Positions 55,672-64,000 of a stretch of DNA of 64,000 nt are shown one piece after another. The DNA is from JAHFUA01 sp963733935 (GTDB taxonomy: Bacteria; Acidobacteriota; Terriglobia; Terriglobales; Acidobacteriaceae), in assembly GCA_963733935.1 (NCBI GenBank), contig CAVTEQ010000014.1:888454-952453 (forward strand), given 5' to 3'. The translations under genes were made by a program, and so were the position numbers. The number at the start of each line of letters is the position of its first letter. Position 1 is the stretch's first letter. A model generated the notes under the pieces. It did not search any database. It had not been told where the DNA came from and saw only the letters and a program-made list of their open reading frames with translations.

Positions 55672-56967
55672 ATGAGCAAAGACAGCGATTGGATGTCCCG
55701 CCCCTTGGCGGACGCCGACCCGGAGATCGCGGCCGCCATCGACAACGAAGTCCGCCGCCAGCACGAAGGCCTGGAGCTGATTGCCTCGGAGAACTTCGTC
55801 AGCGAGGCTGTGCTGGAAGCCATGGGCTCGGTGTTCACCAACAAATATGCCGAAGGTTACCCGGGCAAGCGCTACTACGGAGGTTGTGAGTTCACCGACG
55901 TGGTGGAGAACGTTGCGCGCGATCGCGCCAAGCAACTTTTCGGCTCCGAGCACGCCAACGTCCAGCCCCATGCCGGAACCCAGGCCAACATGGCGGCTTA
56001 TGCCGCGGTCCTGCAGCACGGCGACACGATCCTCGGGCTGAACCTGGCGCACGGCGGCCACCTCAGCCACGGACATCCGCTGAATTTTTCCGGCAAGAAC
56101 TACCGCATTGTGCCCTATGGCGTCACGCGCGAGACCGAGACCATCGACTACGACGAACTGGAGAAGCTCGCGGAGAAGGAGCGGCCAAAGCTGATCATCG
56201 GCGGGGGCAGCGCGTATCCGCGGATCATCGATTTCGTCCGCATGCGGCAGATTGCCGACAAAGTTGGGGCCATTTACCTGGTGGACATGGCGCACTTTGC
56301 CGGGCTGGTCGCCGGCGGGGCGCATCCTTCGCCCGTGCCGCATGCGCAGATCGTCACCTCGACCACGCATAAGACGCTGCGCGGCCCGCGCTCGGCAATG
56401 ATCCTGTGCAAGTCCGACTACGCGCAAGCAGTGGACAAGAGCGTCTTCCCCGGCATGCAGGGCGGGCCGCTGGTGCACATGATCGCCGCCAAGGCCGTGT
56501 GTTTTCGCGAAGCCATGCAGACCCAGTTCCGCGACTACGCGCGCCAGGTGGTCGCGAACGCCAAGGTGCTGGCGGAAACGCTCGCCGCCGAAGGCTTCCG
56601 CATCATCTCCGGCGGAACTGACACTCATCTCATGCTGGTGGACGTCTTCGCCAAGGGCATGCTGGGCAGTGAGGCGGAAAAGGCGCTGGGCGAGGCCGGA
56701 ATCACCGTCAACAAGAATGCGATCCCCTTCGACACCAATCCGCCGTTGAAGCCAAGCGGCATCCGCATTGGCTCTCCGGCGCTGACTACCCGTGGCATGA
56801 AAGAAGGCGAGATGCGGCAAGTCGCATTGTGGATCTCGCAGGTGCTCCACAGCCGCACCGACACGGCCGCACTCAGTCGAGTGCGCAAGCAGGTGCTGGA
56901 AATGGCCGAGGCGTTTCCGCTCTATCCCGAGCGGCGGGCGCGGGCGCAGGCGGAAGTACGGGCGTAG
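55672..56967 (+). CDS. glyA: Serine hydroxymethyltransferase
   Basis: 431 residues from ATG 55672; the frame's earlier part is repeat-derived. Characteristic segments: EGLELIASENFVSEAVLEAM, EGYPGKRYYGGCEFTDVVE and the pyridoxal-phosphate Lys in VTSTTHKTLRGPRSAMI (about residue 235). The C-terminus has SGIRIGSPALTTRGMKE. It converts serine and tetrahydrofolate to glycine and methylene-tetrahydrofolate. Length and motifs are complete. Confidence 0.95.
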   Translation: MSKDSDWMSRPLADADPEIAAAIDNEVRRQHEGLELIASENFVSEAVLEAMGSVFTNKYAEGYPGKRYYGGCEFTDVVENVARDRAKQLFGSEHANVQPHAGTQANMAAYAAVLQHGDTILGLNLAHGGHLSHGHPLNFSGKNYRIVPYGVTRETETIDYDELEKLAEKERPKLIIGGGSAYPRIIDFVRMRQIADKVGAIYLVDMAHFAGLVAGGAHPSPVPHAQIVTSTTHKTLRGPRSAMILCKSDYAQAVDKSVFPGMQGGPLVHMIAAKAVCFREAMQTQFRDYARQVVANAKVLAETLAAEGFRIISGGTDTHLMLVDVFAKGMLGSEAEKALGEAGITVNKNAIPFDTNPPLKPSGIRIGSPALTTRGMKEGEMRQVALWISQVLHSRTDTAALSRVRKQVLEMAEAFPLYPERRARAQAEVRA

Positions 56968-56982
56968 ACCGCCAGTCCAAAG

Positions 56983-57180
56983 TTAAGTAGCTTTCTGTGC
57001 CTGGATCGGCTTCACGAACTCTTCCAGCTTGAAGGTCGGCGACAGGCGCCTGAGTTTCTCCACGATGCGGTTGCGATCGCCGTCGGAAGCGGCGGCAGCA
57101 TAGCGCTTTCGCAGCAAAGCAATCTTCTCCTTGCGGGCACGGCGGCGGCGGATCTCGCTGTTGCGGCTGGGTGTGGTCAT
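56983..57180 (-). CDS. Small basic hypothetical protein (65 aa)
   Basis: ATG 57180 with GGAGAGC upstream on the minus strand. The protein MTTPSRNSEIRRRRARKEKI is followed by ALLRKRYAAAASDGDRNRIV and EKLRRLSPTFKLEEFVKP. A helical, Arg/Lys-rich design that could bind nucleic acid or ribosome. It may belong to the DUF6800-type family, a tentative recall. Convergent with glyA. Confidence 0.65.
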   Translation of the reverse strand: MTTPSRNSEIRRRRARKEKIALLRKRYAAAASDGDRNRIVEKLRRLSPTFKLEEFVKPIQAQKAT

Positions 57181-57297
57181 GAATGCTCTCCATTCTGGGA
57201 TTGAGCAGCCATTGTATTTGGAATCGGGGAGTTCTGCATGGCACCGCAGCCCGCGGCCCATATTGGCTCTCGCGGACGCTCGCTATACACTTGCGCC

Positions 57298-58431
57298 GTG
57301 CGCATTGCCATCGATACCCGCCGCATCCGGGACTTCGGCGTGGGCACCTATATTCGCAATGTGGTTCGCACCCTGGGGCGGATCGACAGTAAGAACGATT
57401 ACTTGCTGGTCGGGCCAGCCGAGCCCTTGCGCGAAATCGGAGACCTACCGCCAAATTTCGTTAACATGCCCTATTCGCTGCCGGACACGTCGCTGCGCAA
57501 CTACTTCGAATTCCAGAGCATCCTTCGCAAGTTCCGCTGCGACGTGCTGCACGTGCCTCATCTGTTTTCGTCGCCACAATACATTCCCTGCCGTTACGTG
57601 GTCACCGTGCACGACCTGCTCGACCACTTCTATCCCCCGCACGGCGAGTCCGCGAGCCGGCGCGCCCTGCGCTTCTACTTCACCCGCCGGGTGCTGCGCC
57701 GGGCCAAGCGCATCTTCGCGGTGTCGAACTCCACCCGCAACGACATCGGACGGCTGTTCCACATCCCGCTCGGCAGCGTGGAGGTCATCTACAACGCCAT
57801 CGACGAACGCTTCCGGCGCGGCCATGCCACCGACGCCGATCGCCAGCTCATCGCCGGGCGCTACCAGGTGAACTACCCGTTTTTGCTGTACGCGGGCAAC
57901 ATTCGCCCGCACAAGAACGTGCTGCGCATTATCGAGGCGTTCTCGGCGCTCAAGACCGAATTGGGAAAGGAGGGACGATTTCCCGACCTTAAGCTGATCA
58001 TCATCGGCGACGAACTTTCCCTCCACCCCGACTTGCGCCGGACCGTGGTACGTAGCGGCGTGACCAACGATGTGCGCTTTCTCGGTTTCGTGCCCATCGA
58101 CGTGCTGCGTATTTTTTACGACATCGCGAAAATATTCGTCTTCCCCTCGCTCTATGAAGGCTTCGGCCTGCCTCCGCTGGAGGCCATGGCGCACGGCACG
58201 CCGGTGGTGACCTCGAACGCCTCGTCGCTGCCGGAAGTCGTAGGTAATGCGGCCGTGCTGGTGAACCCGGAAAACGTCTTTGACATCATGCGTGCGTTGC
58301 ACCGCGTACTGGTTGACCAGCCGTTGCGCGAACGTTTGAAGCGAGCGGGATACGAGCAGTCGCTAGCGTTCTCGTGGGAGTCTTCCGTGGAAAGAATCCT
58401 GCAGGCGTACAATGAGGTGCAACAGGGTTAG
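57298..58431 (+). CDS. GT4-type glycosyltransferase (group 1)
   Basis: 377 residues from GTG 57298 (VRIAIDTRRIRDFGVGTYIR). The nucleotide-sugar domain has LLYAGNIRPHKNVLRIIEAF and KIFVFPSLYEGFGLPPLEAM (the E-x7-E motif), then TPVVTSNASSLPEVVG. It would transfer a sugar from a nucleotide donor to a lipid or polysaccharide acceptor; the acceptor is unknown. A TATACA (57284-57289) precedes the GTG by eight bases, with no Shine-Dalgarno, suggesting leaderless translation. Confidence 0.88.
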   Translation: MRIAIDTRRIRDFGVGTYIRNVVRTLGRIDSKNDYLLVGPAEPLREIGDLPPNFVNMPYSLPDTSLRNYFEFQSILRKFRCDVLHVPHLFSSPQYIPCRYVVTVHDLLDHFYPPHGESASRRALRFYFTRRVLRRAKRIFAVSNSTRNDIGRLFHIPLGSVEVIYNAIDERFRRGHATDADRQLIAGRYQVNYPFLLYAGNIRPHKNVLRIIEAFSALKTELGKEGRFPDLKLIIIGDELSLHPDLRRTVVRSGVTNDVRFLGFVPIDVLRIFYDIAKIFVFPSLYEGFGLPPLEAMAHGTPVVTSNASSLPEVVGNAAVLVNPENVFDIMRALHRVLVDQPLRERLKRAGYEQSLAFSWESSVERILQAYNEVQQG

Positions 58432-58605
58432 GGGTGTAGAGTCCGCGCAGTTCCAGACCGATCCTTAGTGTGAATAGTTGCTCGTGCGATCTCTCCGGTT
58501 GCCTGGGATTACAGGCGGATTTCTTTCACATGCCGTGGCCTCCCACTGGCACCTTGATTGCTTCTAACGAAAGAGCAAGAAGGCCACTTCCCTAGGGAGT
58601 CATCC

Positions 58606-59511
58606 GTGAGGATGCAAATTTCACCGTCGCTCGCGACATTTTTCCTCTGCACCGCTCTAGCAGCCGGCGCGCAAAGCGGGGCTTCTGCCTCGCTCACGGT
58701 GCGGGGGCAGGCCCGCGGTCAGATGCAGCAACCGAGTCAACCCATACAACATTGGTTGGAAACCCCGACTTCGGCGCCGGCAGCAACTGCCGCGCCTGCC
58801 CCCCAGTTCCCCGGACTGCAGGCGGTAATCACGGGGCTGGAAGCGGCCCAGCGAGCGAACCATGCGCACATGATTCCTTTTGCGGTCACTCGCCGGTACG
58901 AGCTGTTCAGCGGCGACGATAGGGAACCCAAGGGCGCAGTCATAGCGGAAATCCACTATCAGCCGCCCACCACCAAGACCTGGGAGATCAAGCAGGCCAA
59001 CGGCAGCGAGCGGGCAGCGAAGGTGGTTCGAAGCATCCTGGAGCGCGAAGCCAAGTACGCCAGCGACGGCAAGATCGCCATTGGGCGCGAGCATTACGAT
59101 TTTCGCTACGTCGGCGACGGCGAGACCGACCACCGTCCCTGCTACATCCTGCAGCTCATTCCCAAGCATGACGAAGGCAATCTGATGCGTGGGCGGATCT
59201 GGGTCGATCGTGATACGTACCTGATCCACCGCTTCGAGGGTGAGCCGGCAAAGAACCCATCGTGGTGGATCAAGGATTTGAAGATGTCGACCACCTACGG
59301 TGACATTGGCGGTATCTGGCTGCCCACCAGCAGCAAGGGCGTTGCCGACGTTCGCATCTTCGGCCCGCACACCATGACGGAACACACGCTCAGCTATCGC
59401 GCCGAACATGCCGTGGTGGAGGGACCAGCCGCGGAGTTGACGCGGCTGGCTCGAAGCTCCCGTTCCTATCGGCCGTCCGCCGCGGCCGCGGGCATCATCA
59501 TCGGTCGTTGA
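58606..59511 (+). CDS. Exported protein of unknown function, LolA/outer-membrane-lipoprotein-sorting-like
   Basis: 301 residues from GTG 58606 (AGGGAG six bases upstream; ATG 58612 is the alternative). A signal peptide (MQISPSLATFFLCTALAAGA) is followed by a Pro/Ala-rich linker and then a beta-rich domain (MIPFAVTRRYELFSGDDREP, GAVIAEIHYQPPTTKTWEIK, NLMRGRIWVDRDTYLIHRFE, STTYGDIGGIWLPTSSKGV). The single-sheet design recalls LolA/LolB-like or DUF4292-type proteins. Function unknown. Confidence 0.6.
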   Translation: MRMQISPSLATFFLCTALAAGAQSGASASLTVRGQARGQMQQPSQPIQHWLETPTSAPAATAAPAPQFPGLQAVITGLEAAQRANHAHMIPFAVTRRYELFSGDDREPKGAVIAEIHYQPPTTKTWEIKQANGSERAAKVVRSILEREAKYASDGKIAIGREHYDFRYVGDGETDHRPCYILQLIPKHDEGNLMRGRIWVDRDTYLIHRFEGEPAKNPSWWIKDLKMSTTYGDIGGIWLPTSSKGVADVRIFGPHTMTEHTLSYRAEHAVVEGPAAELTRLARSSRSYRPSAAAAGIIIGR

Positions 59512-59686
59512 GCAAACGTTGGATCGGGCTGATCCTGTAATCCTCTAACGCGCGCCACTCGCCGCCGCGGAAGCAACCGCCGCTCGCGAAAATCGGTCTG
59601 ATTTCTCTCCGGGAGCTCCTGCGCGCCGCTGGGTCTAAGAGATGCCGGTTAGCCTAAACTAGATTCAACGAGAAATACCATACCTT

Positions 59687-61342
59687 TCATCCCCGTGGAC
59701 TCAGCCCAATCGTCGGCAGGAATCGAGGCGGCTGGCGCAGCTTGGCGGCCTGCTCGAAAGCATATGCCAGCTTGATCAGCGTGGGCTCGCTCCACGCTCT
59801 GCCGAAGAATGATATTCCCACCGGCATTCCGTGAATGAAGCCCGCCGGCACATTGATGTTGGGATATGCCGCTACCGCTGCGGCATTGGAGCTGCCGCCG
59901 GTGAAGTGATCGCCGTTGAGCAGGTCGGTGAGACACGCGGGGCCGGCAGTGGGCGCGACGATTGCATCCAGCTTGTGCTTGTCCATCAGCGCGTCGATGC
60001 CTTCGCTTCGCGCCAGGCTGTGGTTCTTCTCCAGGGTGCTCAGGTAGTCCTTCTCAGTAAGCGGCCCCTTGGCTTGTGCCTTGATGAAAAGGTCCTGGCC
60101 GAAATAAGGCATCTCCCGGTCTTTATTCTTTTCGTTGAATTCAATCAGGTCCTTCAAGCCGTGCACTGGCGCGTTCGGTCCCAGGCGGGCGAGATACGCG
60201 TTGAGGTCCGCCTTCAACTCGTAAAGCAGCACGGAGAGCTCGGATTCGTCAAACTTGCCGAAGCTCTCAATGTCGGCGGGATCGACGAGCGTGGCGCCTT
60301 GCTTCTTCATCTCGTCCAGCACGGTGTTCATGAGGGCATCTACTTCTTCGCTGAAACCGAAATATTTTCGCGCCACGCCGATGCGAGCGCCGCGCAGCCC
60401 CGCAAGATCGAGAAAGAGCGTGTAGTCATCGAACGCCTTGCCTTCGCTGGCTAAGGTTGCGCTGTCGGAGCGGTCGACGCCGGTAAGGGCTCCCAGCAAG
60501 ATGGCGGCATCTCGAACCGTACGCGCCATGGGACCGGCGCCATCCTGCGAGTGCGAAATAGGAATGATCCCGGTGCGGCTGGTTAGTCCAACCGTGGGCT
60601 TGATGCCCACAATCCCATTCGCCCCTGAGGGACACACGATGGAGCCGTCAGTCTCGGTGCCGATCGCCGCCGCACACAGACTGGCGGCAACCGCGGCGCC
60701 TGAGCCCGAGCTCGAGCCGCAGGCATTGCGGTCAAGGGCGTAAGGATTTCGCGTCAGCCCGCCACGCGCACTCCAACCGCTGGTGGAATGGCTGGAGCGG
60801 ATGTTGGCCCACTCGCTCAGGTTCGTCTTGCCCAGAATAACGGCCCCGGCCGCGCGCAGCCTCTCGACGACCGTGGCATCTCGCGGCGGCCTCCATCCCA
60901 GGAGCGCCAGCGAGCCTGCTGTAGTCATCATCTTGTCCGCGGTATCGATGTTGTCCTTGATCAGGATTGGAATGCCGTGCAGCGCCCCGCGGACTTTGCC
61001 GGCAGCGCGCTCCTTGTCCATGGCATCGGCCAGGGCAAGCGCATCAGGGTTGATCTCGATGATGGAGTTGATCGTCGGGCCTTGCTTGTCGATCGCCTCG
61101 ATCCGACCCAGGTATTTCTCCGCGATTGAGCGTGCCGTGAACTTGCCGGACTTCATGCCGTTCTGAAGATCGGAGATCGTGAACTCGTCGAGTTCGAAGC
61201 TCGGGACCGCAGGCGGTGGAGTCGTGACGTTCGCTGCGCCAGCAAGCGCCGGCAGCAGACCGGCACTTACTCCGCCCACGATGCTCGTTTTCAGAAAGCC
61301 TCTGCGGCTGGGCCGCTCGGCATCAGCGCTGCGGTTGGTCAT
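59687..61342 (-). CDS. Tat-exported amidase (amidase-signature family)
   Basis: 551 residues. A twin-arginine signal (RPSRRGFLKTSIVGGVSAGL) starts the protein. The amidase signature is complete: catalytic Lys in IPILIKDNIDTADK, and CGSSSGSGAAVAASLCAAAI with GTETDGSIVCP providing the Ser pair. The C-terminus NVPAGFIHGMPVGISFFGRA is typical. Localised to the periplasm, it would hydrolyse small amides or peptides; GatA function is unlikely given the export signal. A conserved leader-like repeat (61414-61513) lies upstream. Confidence 0.88.
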   Translation of the reverse strand: MTNRSADAERPSRRGFLKTSIVGGVSAGLLPALAGAANVTTPPPAVPSFELDEFTISDLQNGMKSGKFTARSIAEKYLGRIEAIDKQGPTINSIIEINPDALALADAMDKERAAGKVRGALHGIPILIKDNIDTADKMMTTAGSLALLGWRPPRDATVVERLRAAGAVILGKTNLSEWANIRSSHSTSGWSARGGLTRNPYALDRNACGSSSGSGAAVAASLCAAAIGTETDGSIVCPSGANGIVGIKPTVGLTSRTGIIPISHSQDGAGPMARTVRDAAILLGALTGVDRSDSATLASEGKAFDDYTLFLDLAGLRGARIGVARKYFGFSEEVDALMNTVLDEMKKQGATLVDPADIESFGKFDESELSVLLYELKADLNAYLARLGPNAPVHGLKDLIEFNEKNKDREMPYFGQDLFIKAQAKGPLTEKDYLSTLEKNHSLARSEGIDALMDKHKLDAIVAPTAGPACLTDLLNGDHFTGGSSNAAAVAAYPNINVPAGFIHGMPVGISFFGRAWSEPTLIKLAYAFEQAAKLRQPPRFLPTIGLSPRG

Positions 61343-61413
61343 CGAAGCTGATTTTCCTTACCCTACCTTTCGGAAGCACGGCATCTTAGCACCCCCAGGG
61401 GCTGGCGTCCCCC

Positions 61414-61513
61414 GGCGCGGGAGTAATTCAGTCTGAAAATGAATGAGTGAAGACGAGCAGAGGCGGGGAAAGCTGATCTTCCCTGGCTCATGCTTACGAG
61501 AGCATACAGCTCT
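61414..61513 (-). repeat. Leader-like repeat upstream of the amidase, copy 1
   Basis: On the minus strand it starts GAGCTGTATGCTCTCGTAAG, passes a GGGAAG...CTTTCCC hairpin and TGCTCGTCTTCACTCA, and ends CAGACTGAATTACTCC. Copy 2 lies at 61998-62098. The distance from its end to the amidase start is about 70 bases. Confidence 0.75.
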
Positions 61514-61539
61514 TGAGCCTCCGTCGTTTTCGGCCCAAC

Positions 61540-61914
61540 TCAGTGGCTCCGAGAGAAGTGCTCGTGCACTATTCGCCAATGGTTACCACGCTTTATGAAG
61601 ACGTGGCTGCCACGCCCTTCGATCCGATGTTTTGGCGACAGTTCCACCACCCAGTAAAAGCTGACCACGGCGGTTCCGTCGAAGACTTGCAGTCGAGGCT
61701 CGGCGATGCGGTATCGGACGCGTGGTGACTGATCCAGGTAATGCTGAAAAGTCCTCTTTAGTGCCGCCCGCCCCGCAATGCGCTTGTGGCGGGTGGAGGA
61801 GAATCCGACAAAGCTGGGCTCGAACTGCTCGAGGAGCGCCTTGAGGTTGCGCCGGTTGAAGTCCGCTACCTGCTGGTGCTCCAGGCGGAGAATTTCACGT
61901 TCCATCGCTGTCAT
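61540..61914 (-). CDS. SnoaL/NTF2-like (DUF4440-type) protein
   Basis: 124 residues with AGGAGGTCC before the ATG at 61914. The cone-shaped NTF2 fold is suggested by MEREILRLEHQQVADFNRRN, LEQFEPSFVGFSSTR, VVSFYWVVELSPKHR and GSHVFIKRGNHWRIVHEHFS. Members are small enzymes or ligand-binding proteins; nothing here fixes the activity. It is flanked by two copies of the same 100-bp repeat. Confidence 0.8.
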   Translation of the reverse strand: MTAMEREILRLEHQQVADFNRRNLKALLEQFEPSFVGFSSTRHKRIAGRAALKRTFQHYLDQSPRVRYRIAEPRLQVFDGTAVVSFYWVVELSPKHRIEGRGSHVFIKRGNHWRIVHEHFSRSH

Positions 61915-61997
61915 GTCGGGACCTCCTCATCATTTCTCGATCTGACGACACCAATCGTACTACCCCTGGGAAGCGGCCGCACCACCATGCGCCGGAC

Positions 61998-62098
61998 GGC
62001 GCAGGAGTAATTCAGTCTGAAGAAGAAGAGTGAGTGAAGACGAGCAGACTTCAGGGAAGCGGGCCTTCCCTGCTCATGCTTGCGAGAGATACAGCTCG
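61998..62098 (-). repeat. Leader-like repeat upstream of the NTF2-like gene, copy 2
   Basis: Same elements as copy 1; its hairpin AGGGAAG...CTTCCCT is perfect where copy 1 differs. It begins seven bases after the desaturase stop and ends about 85 bases before the NTF2-like start. Confidence 0.75.
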
Positions 62099-62104
62099 AT
62101 GCGC

Positions 62105-62851
62105 CTAACCTTGCTGCGGCAGCGGTAGCGGTTGCGCCAGGTGAAGTTTGGTAAGCACTCGGATCAACGGCCAGGCGGGGTCGACCTCCCACTTCCGCAT
62201 GCTGAACTTGGAGGAGGCCGGATACTGATGGTGGTTGTTGTGCAGCCCCTCTCCCGCGGCCAGCCAGCCTACCAGGCGCAGGTTGGTGGCGGTGTTGTTG
62301 AAGTTCTTATATCCCGCGAAATGGCAGATGCTATTGATGACGGCGCTGCTGAAGATATAGGCCGCGCCCTGGGCGACGAAGGTCACGGCGCCCAGCACCG
62401 GACCCACCCAGCCGCTTGCCACCAGGTGAAAGCCATACATGAACACCGCCAGCATGATGCCCAGCCCGATCGAGCCATGCGATAGCACCGCCTCAGCGGG
62501 AGTCCGCGGAATGTCCTGCGTGTATTTCTCGACCACCTCAGGCTTCTTCGCTTCCTGCGCATAGTAGTGGGCATTCAGCAGGAGCACCTTCAGCAGACCT
62601 TTCAAATAGGGGCTGTGCGGATCGCCTTCTTCGTCGGTGAAATGGTGGTGCTTGCGATGCACCGCCACCCACTCCCGCATGGAGATTCCCGTGAAAAGCC
62701 AGAGCTGGATCCGCATGAGCATGGCCACCGCCGGATGCAGCCTCAGCCCCTTGTGCGCCATAGTGCGGTGCAAATAGATGGTCGTGCAAAGACTGGAGAG
62801 TTGCATGGACGCAAAGGCCACCAGGAGTGCAATAAGTATCGGCATCAGCAT
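62105..62851 (-). CDS. Membrane fatty-acid desaturase (acyl-CoA/acyl-lipid delta-9 type)
   Basis: 248 residues. Three histidine boxes are visible: HRTMAHKG, HRKHHHFTDEEGDPH and HNNHHQYPASSKFS. They bind the di-iron centre. Four hydrophobic spans lie at about 4-24, 45-58, 125-148 and 150-172. It introduces a double bond into fatty acyl chains using oxygen and reductant. Typical bacterial members run 270-320 residues, so this is a short form, lacking the first membrane part. No gene I can support lies in the 212 bases upstream. Confidence 0.88.
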   Translation of the reverse strand: MLMPILIALLVAFASMQLSSLCTTIYLHRTMAHKGLRLHPAVAMLMRIQLWLFTGISMREWVAVHRKHHHFTDEEGDPHSPYLKGLLKVLLLNAHYYAQEAKKPEVVEKYTQDIPRTPAEAVLSHGSIGLGIMLAVFMYGFHLVASGWVGPVLGAVTFVAQGAAYIFSSAVINSICHFAGYKNFNNTATNLRLVGWLAAGEGLHNNHHQYPASSKFSMRKWEVDPAWPLIRVLTKLHLAQPLPLPQQG

Positions 62852-63063
62852 GTTGTTGAATCTTCCTGTGCGGGGATTTTTCGGAAGCTTGCCCGGATGC
62901 TACAAAGGCCCGAAAGCCGGCAGGCGAAATGTAGGAACCTTTCCCGCTGCCTCTGTATTGTAAAGCACAATTGGAGAGAGCGGGATTAAATCGCGGAATC
63001 GTTGGTTCACTGGACCAATCTCCGGTCCGCGGGGTTCAGGGGGACGGTCGACAGGAGCCCGCA

Positions 63064-63435
63064 TCAACGCCGCAGAAAGCAGACGCGATTCGTCCAATCC
63101 CCGCTCGCAGTCTCCTTTGACAGCTTGCTCAGCGCCCGAACCAGGCCACCCATATCCGCGGGGGAGATGGTCTTTTCGTCGACAAAAATCACGCCCCCAT
63201 GATTTCGCTCTTCTTCCGCCCAGGCTTTCAGCAGCGGCGGGATCGTTCTTCGGTCGTAAGTGACAAGCGTCAACCCTTGCCGGCCGGCCTCTTGCAGGCA
63301 AGCGGAGTCTGGCTGGCCTAGGAAATCACCTTCTTCCCACTCAGCGATATAGCGGACCACCATCGTCCGCTTACGGCGGCCCAGACCTTCAGCTACCTCC
63401 GGCGAGATATGCTCGTCGAGAAGAAGCTTGAGCAT
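63064..63435 (-). CDS. DUF5615-family PIN-like toxin
   Basis: 123 residues starting MLKLLLDEHISPEVAEGLGR, the DUF5615 opening with the first acidic residues of a PIN-like fold. LTLVTYDRRTIPPLLKAWAE (about 53-72) gives the second acid cluster and NHGGVIFVDEK the third. These proteins are presumed RNases of type II toxin-antitoxin pairs. It starts one base after the antitoxin stop. Confidence 0.83.
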   Translation of the reverse strand: MLKLLLDEHISPEVAEGLGRRKRTMVVRYIAEWEEGDFLGQPDSACLQEAGRQGLTLVTYDRRTIPPLLKAWAEEERNHGGVIFVDEKTISPADMGGLVRALSKLSKETASGDWTNRVCFLRR

Positions 63436-63436
63436 G

Positions 63437-63880
63437 TCAGCGCTTCGTCGCCTTCCTGGACCCGAATTCAATGGCCTGGGGCAACATGCGCTTCAGCGCA
63501 TCGAAGTCCGTCGAATCATTCTCCGCCATGGCCTCCTTGATCTCATCCGGAAACGCTTCCGCATAGTTGACGGCGGCCCGAACTTTCGCTTCCGGCCACC
63601 TCAGGTGCCTGGCCACGGCCGACGAATCTGCTTTATAGCTGCGGATGAGCAACATCACTTCCCACACCGCGAGCGTGCTCCCCTGAATGCAGGCTTGGTG
63701 GCCAACGGGCGAATCACGAAAGTCGATGAAAGCAAATTCCGACCGCCTTAACCCTTCCTCAACCAGGCGCGCACTCGCGTCGCTAGGGGTCCACCCATGG
63801 CGGCTCGCCATGCGCTTGAGGCGCTTCCCGCTCGCCATCGGCAGGCGCATGCTGATAACCACGGAATTGGACGATCTCAT
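63437..63880 (-). CDS. DUF433-type antitoxin
   Basis: 147 residues from ATG 63880 (GGGAGGAG upstream). The N-terminal ribbon-helix-helix-like part is VISMRLPMASGKRLKRMASR. The DUF433 section is RRSEFAFIDFRDSPVGHQAC, STLAVWEVMLLIRSY and DSSAVARHLRWPEAKVRAAV. Usually DUF433 proteins have about 75 residues; this is an elongated form with an added DNA-binding head. It probably represses the promoter with phased TGTAA repeats. Confidence 0.82.
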   Translation of the reverse strand: MRSSNSVVISMRLPMASGKRLKRMASRHGWTPSDASARLVEEGLRRSEFAFIDFRDSPVGHQACIQGSTLAVWEVMLLIRSYKADSSAVARHLRWPEAKVRAAVNYAEAFPDEIKEAMAENDSTDFDALKRMLPQAIEFGSRKATKR

Positions 63881-63897
63881 GACAATCTCCTCCCGAA

Positions 63898-63943
63898 TGT
63901 AATTCTTGTAACTATTGTAACTGGTGTAAACTGCACAGGTCAA
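63898..63943 (-). promoter_or_regulatory. Promoter and 9-bp-spaced iterons of the DUF433/DUF5615 operon
   Basis: Minus strand TTGACC (63938-63943), 18-base spacer, TACAAT (63914-63919). On the plus strand TGTAA occurs at 63898, 63907, 63916 and 63925, spaced exactly nine bases, covering the -10 and the spacer. It is likely the antitoxin's operator. Confidence 0.75.
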
Positions 63944-64000
63944 CTTGGGATGAGAGACCGAATGAGGGTTGTTGGCGCTTGTAGTGACAGCCGGACCTGT

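Noticed and set aside
55645..56850. 401-residue open frame opposite glyA
   Set aside because: Antisense of serine hydroxymethyltransferase with no protein-like motifs.
63898..63930. Short CRISPR-like array of TGTAA repeats
   Set aside because: Units are only nine bases with no separate spacers; they overlap a promoter and are better explained as operator iterons.

Overview
This window reads as a chromosome segment of an Acidobacteriota bacterium, probably Terriglobia or Koribacter-like. That call is inference. It rests on high GC, a 1210-residue Oar-like TonB-dependent receptor with an N-terminal carboxypeptidase-regulatory domain, a CarD/GreA neighbourhood, many intergenic palindromic repeats, and REP-pair elements encoding an 'AAGTAAL' peptide when they fall inside genes. 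No rRNA, tRNA, CRISPR array or integrase was seen.

Layout. 1-12.9 kb is chromosomal: ruvX (partial), a PerM-like permease, carD, greA with a CDP-alcohol phosphatidyltransferase, a MazEF-type toxin-antitoxin pair, asnA divergent from a Thr-dependent asparaginase, the TonB receptor, an MltD-like lytic transglycosylase with three LysM repeats, and an acidic-head/basic-tail histone-H1-like protein. 13.0-29.4 kb is a phage-derived accessory island: a LexA/CI-like self-cleaving repressor with divergent promoters, a zinc-ribbon/sigma-like pair, a giant pectate-lyase-type tail spike, terminase, portal and a protease-like gene, but no recognisable capsid, tail tube or integrase. A HipA-like kinase plus DUF3037 pair sits between terminase and portal. 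A three-gene cassette (DUF6941-like plus an unidentified tight pair) sits between two copies of a three-gene membrane-protein module.

29.4-37.7 kb (minus strand) is a 2-oxoacid dehydrogenase cluster (E2, cytochrome c, E1-beta, small ORF, E1-alpha, lipB, lpdA) followed by hemB. 37.8-46.5 kb holds replication and transcription genes (mutS2, dnaG, rpoD, dnaB). 47-64 kb holds alr, an alpha/beta hydrolase, a four-helix-bundle gene bracketed by inverted repeats, an enoyl-CoA hydratase, an RND efflux pair, rpiB, glyA, a glycosyltransferase, an exported protein, a Tat amidase, an NTF2-like protein, a fatty-acid desaturase and a DUF433/DUF5615 toxin-antitoxin pair.

The genes link in several ways. LipB and Lpd serve the 2-oxoacid dehydrogenase. 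AsnA and the asparaginase-like enzyme run opposite reactions from one divergent control region. DnaG, RpoD and DnaB lie close together. Two cautions apply. First, at least 13 apparent single-base frameshifts lie between 19.1 and 41.0 kb, including in the essential gene dnaG, and none were recognised elsewhere, so local sequence error is likely. Second, family names come from reading motifs by eye, without database searches.
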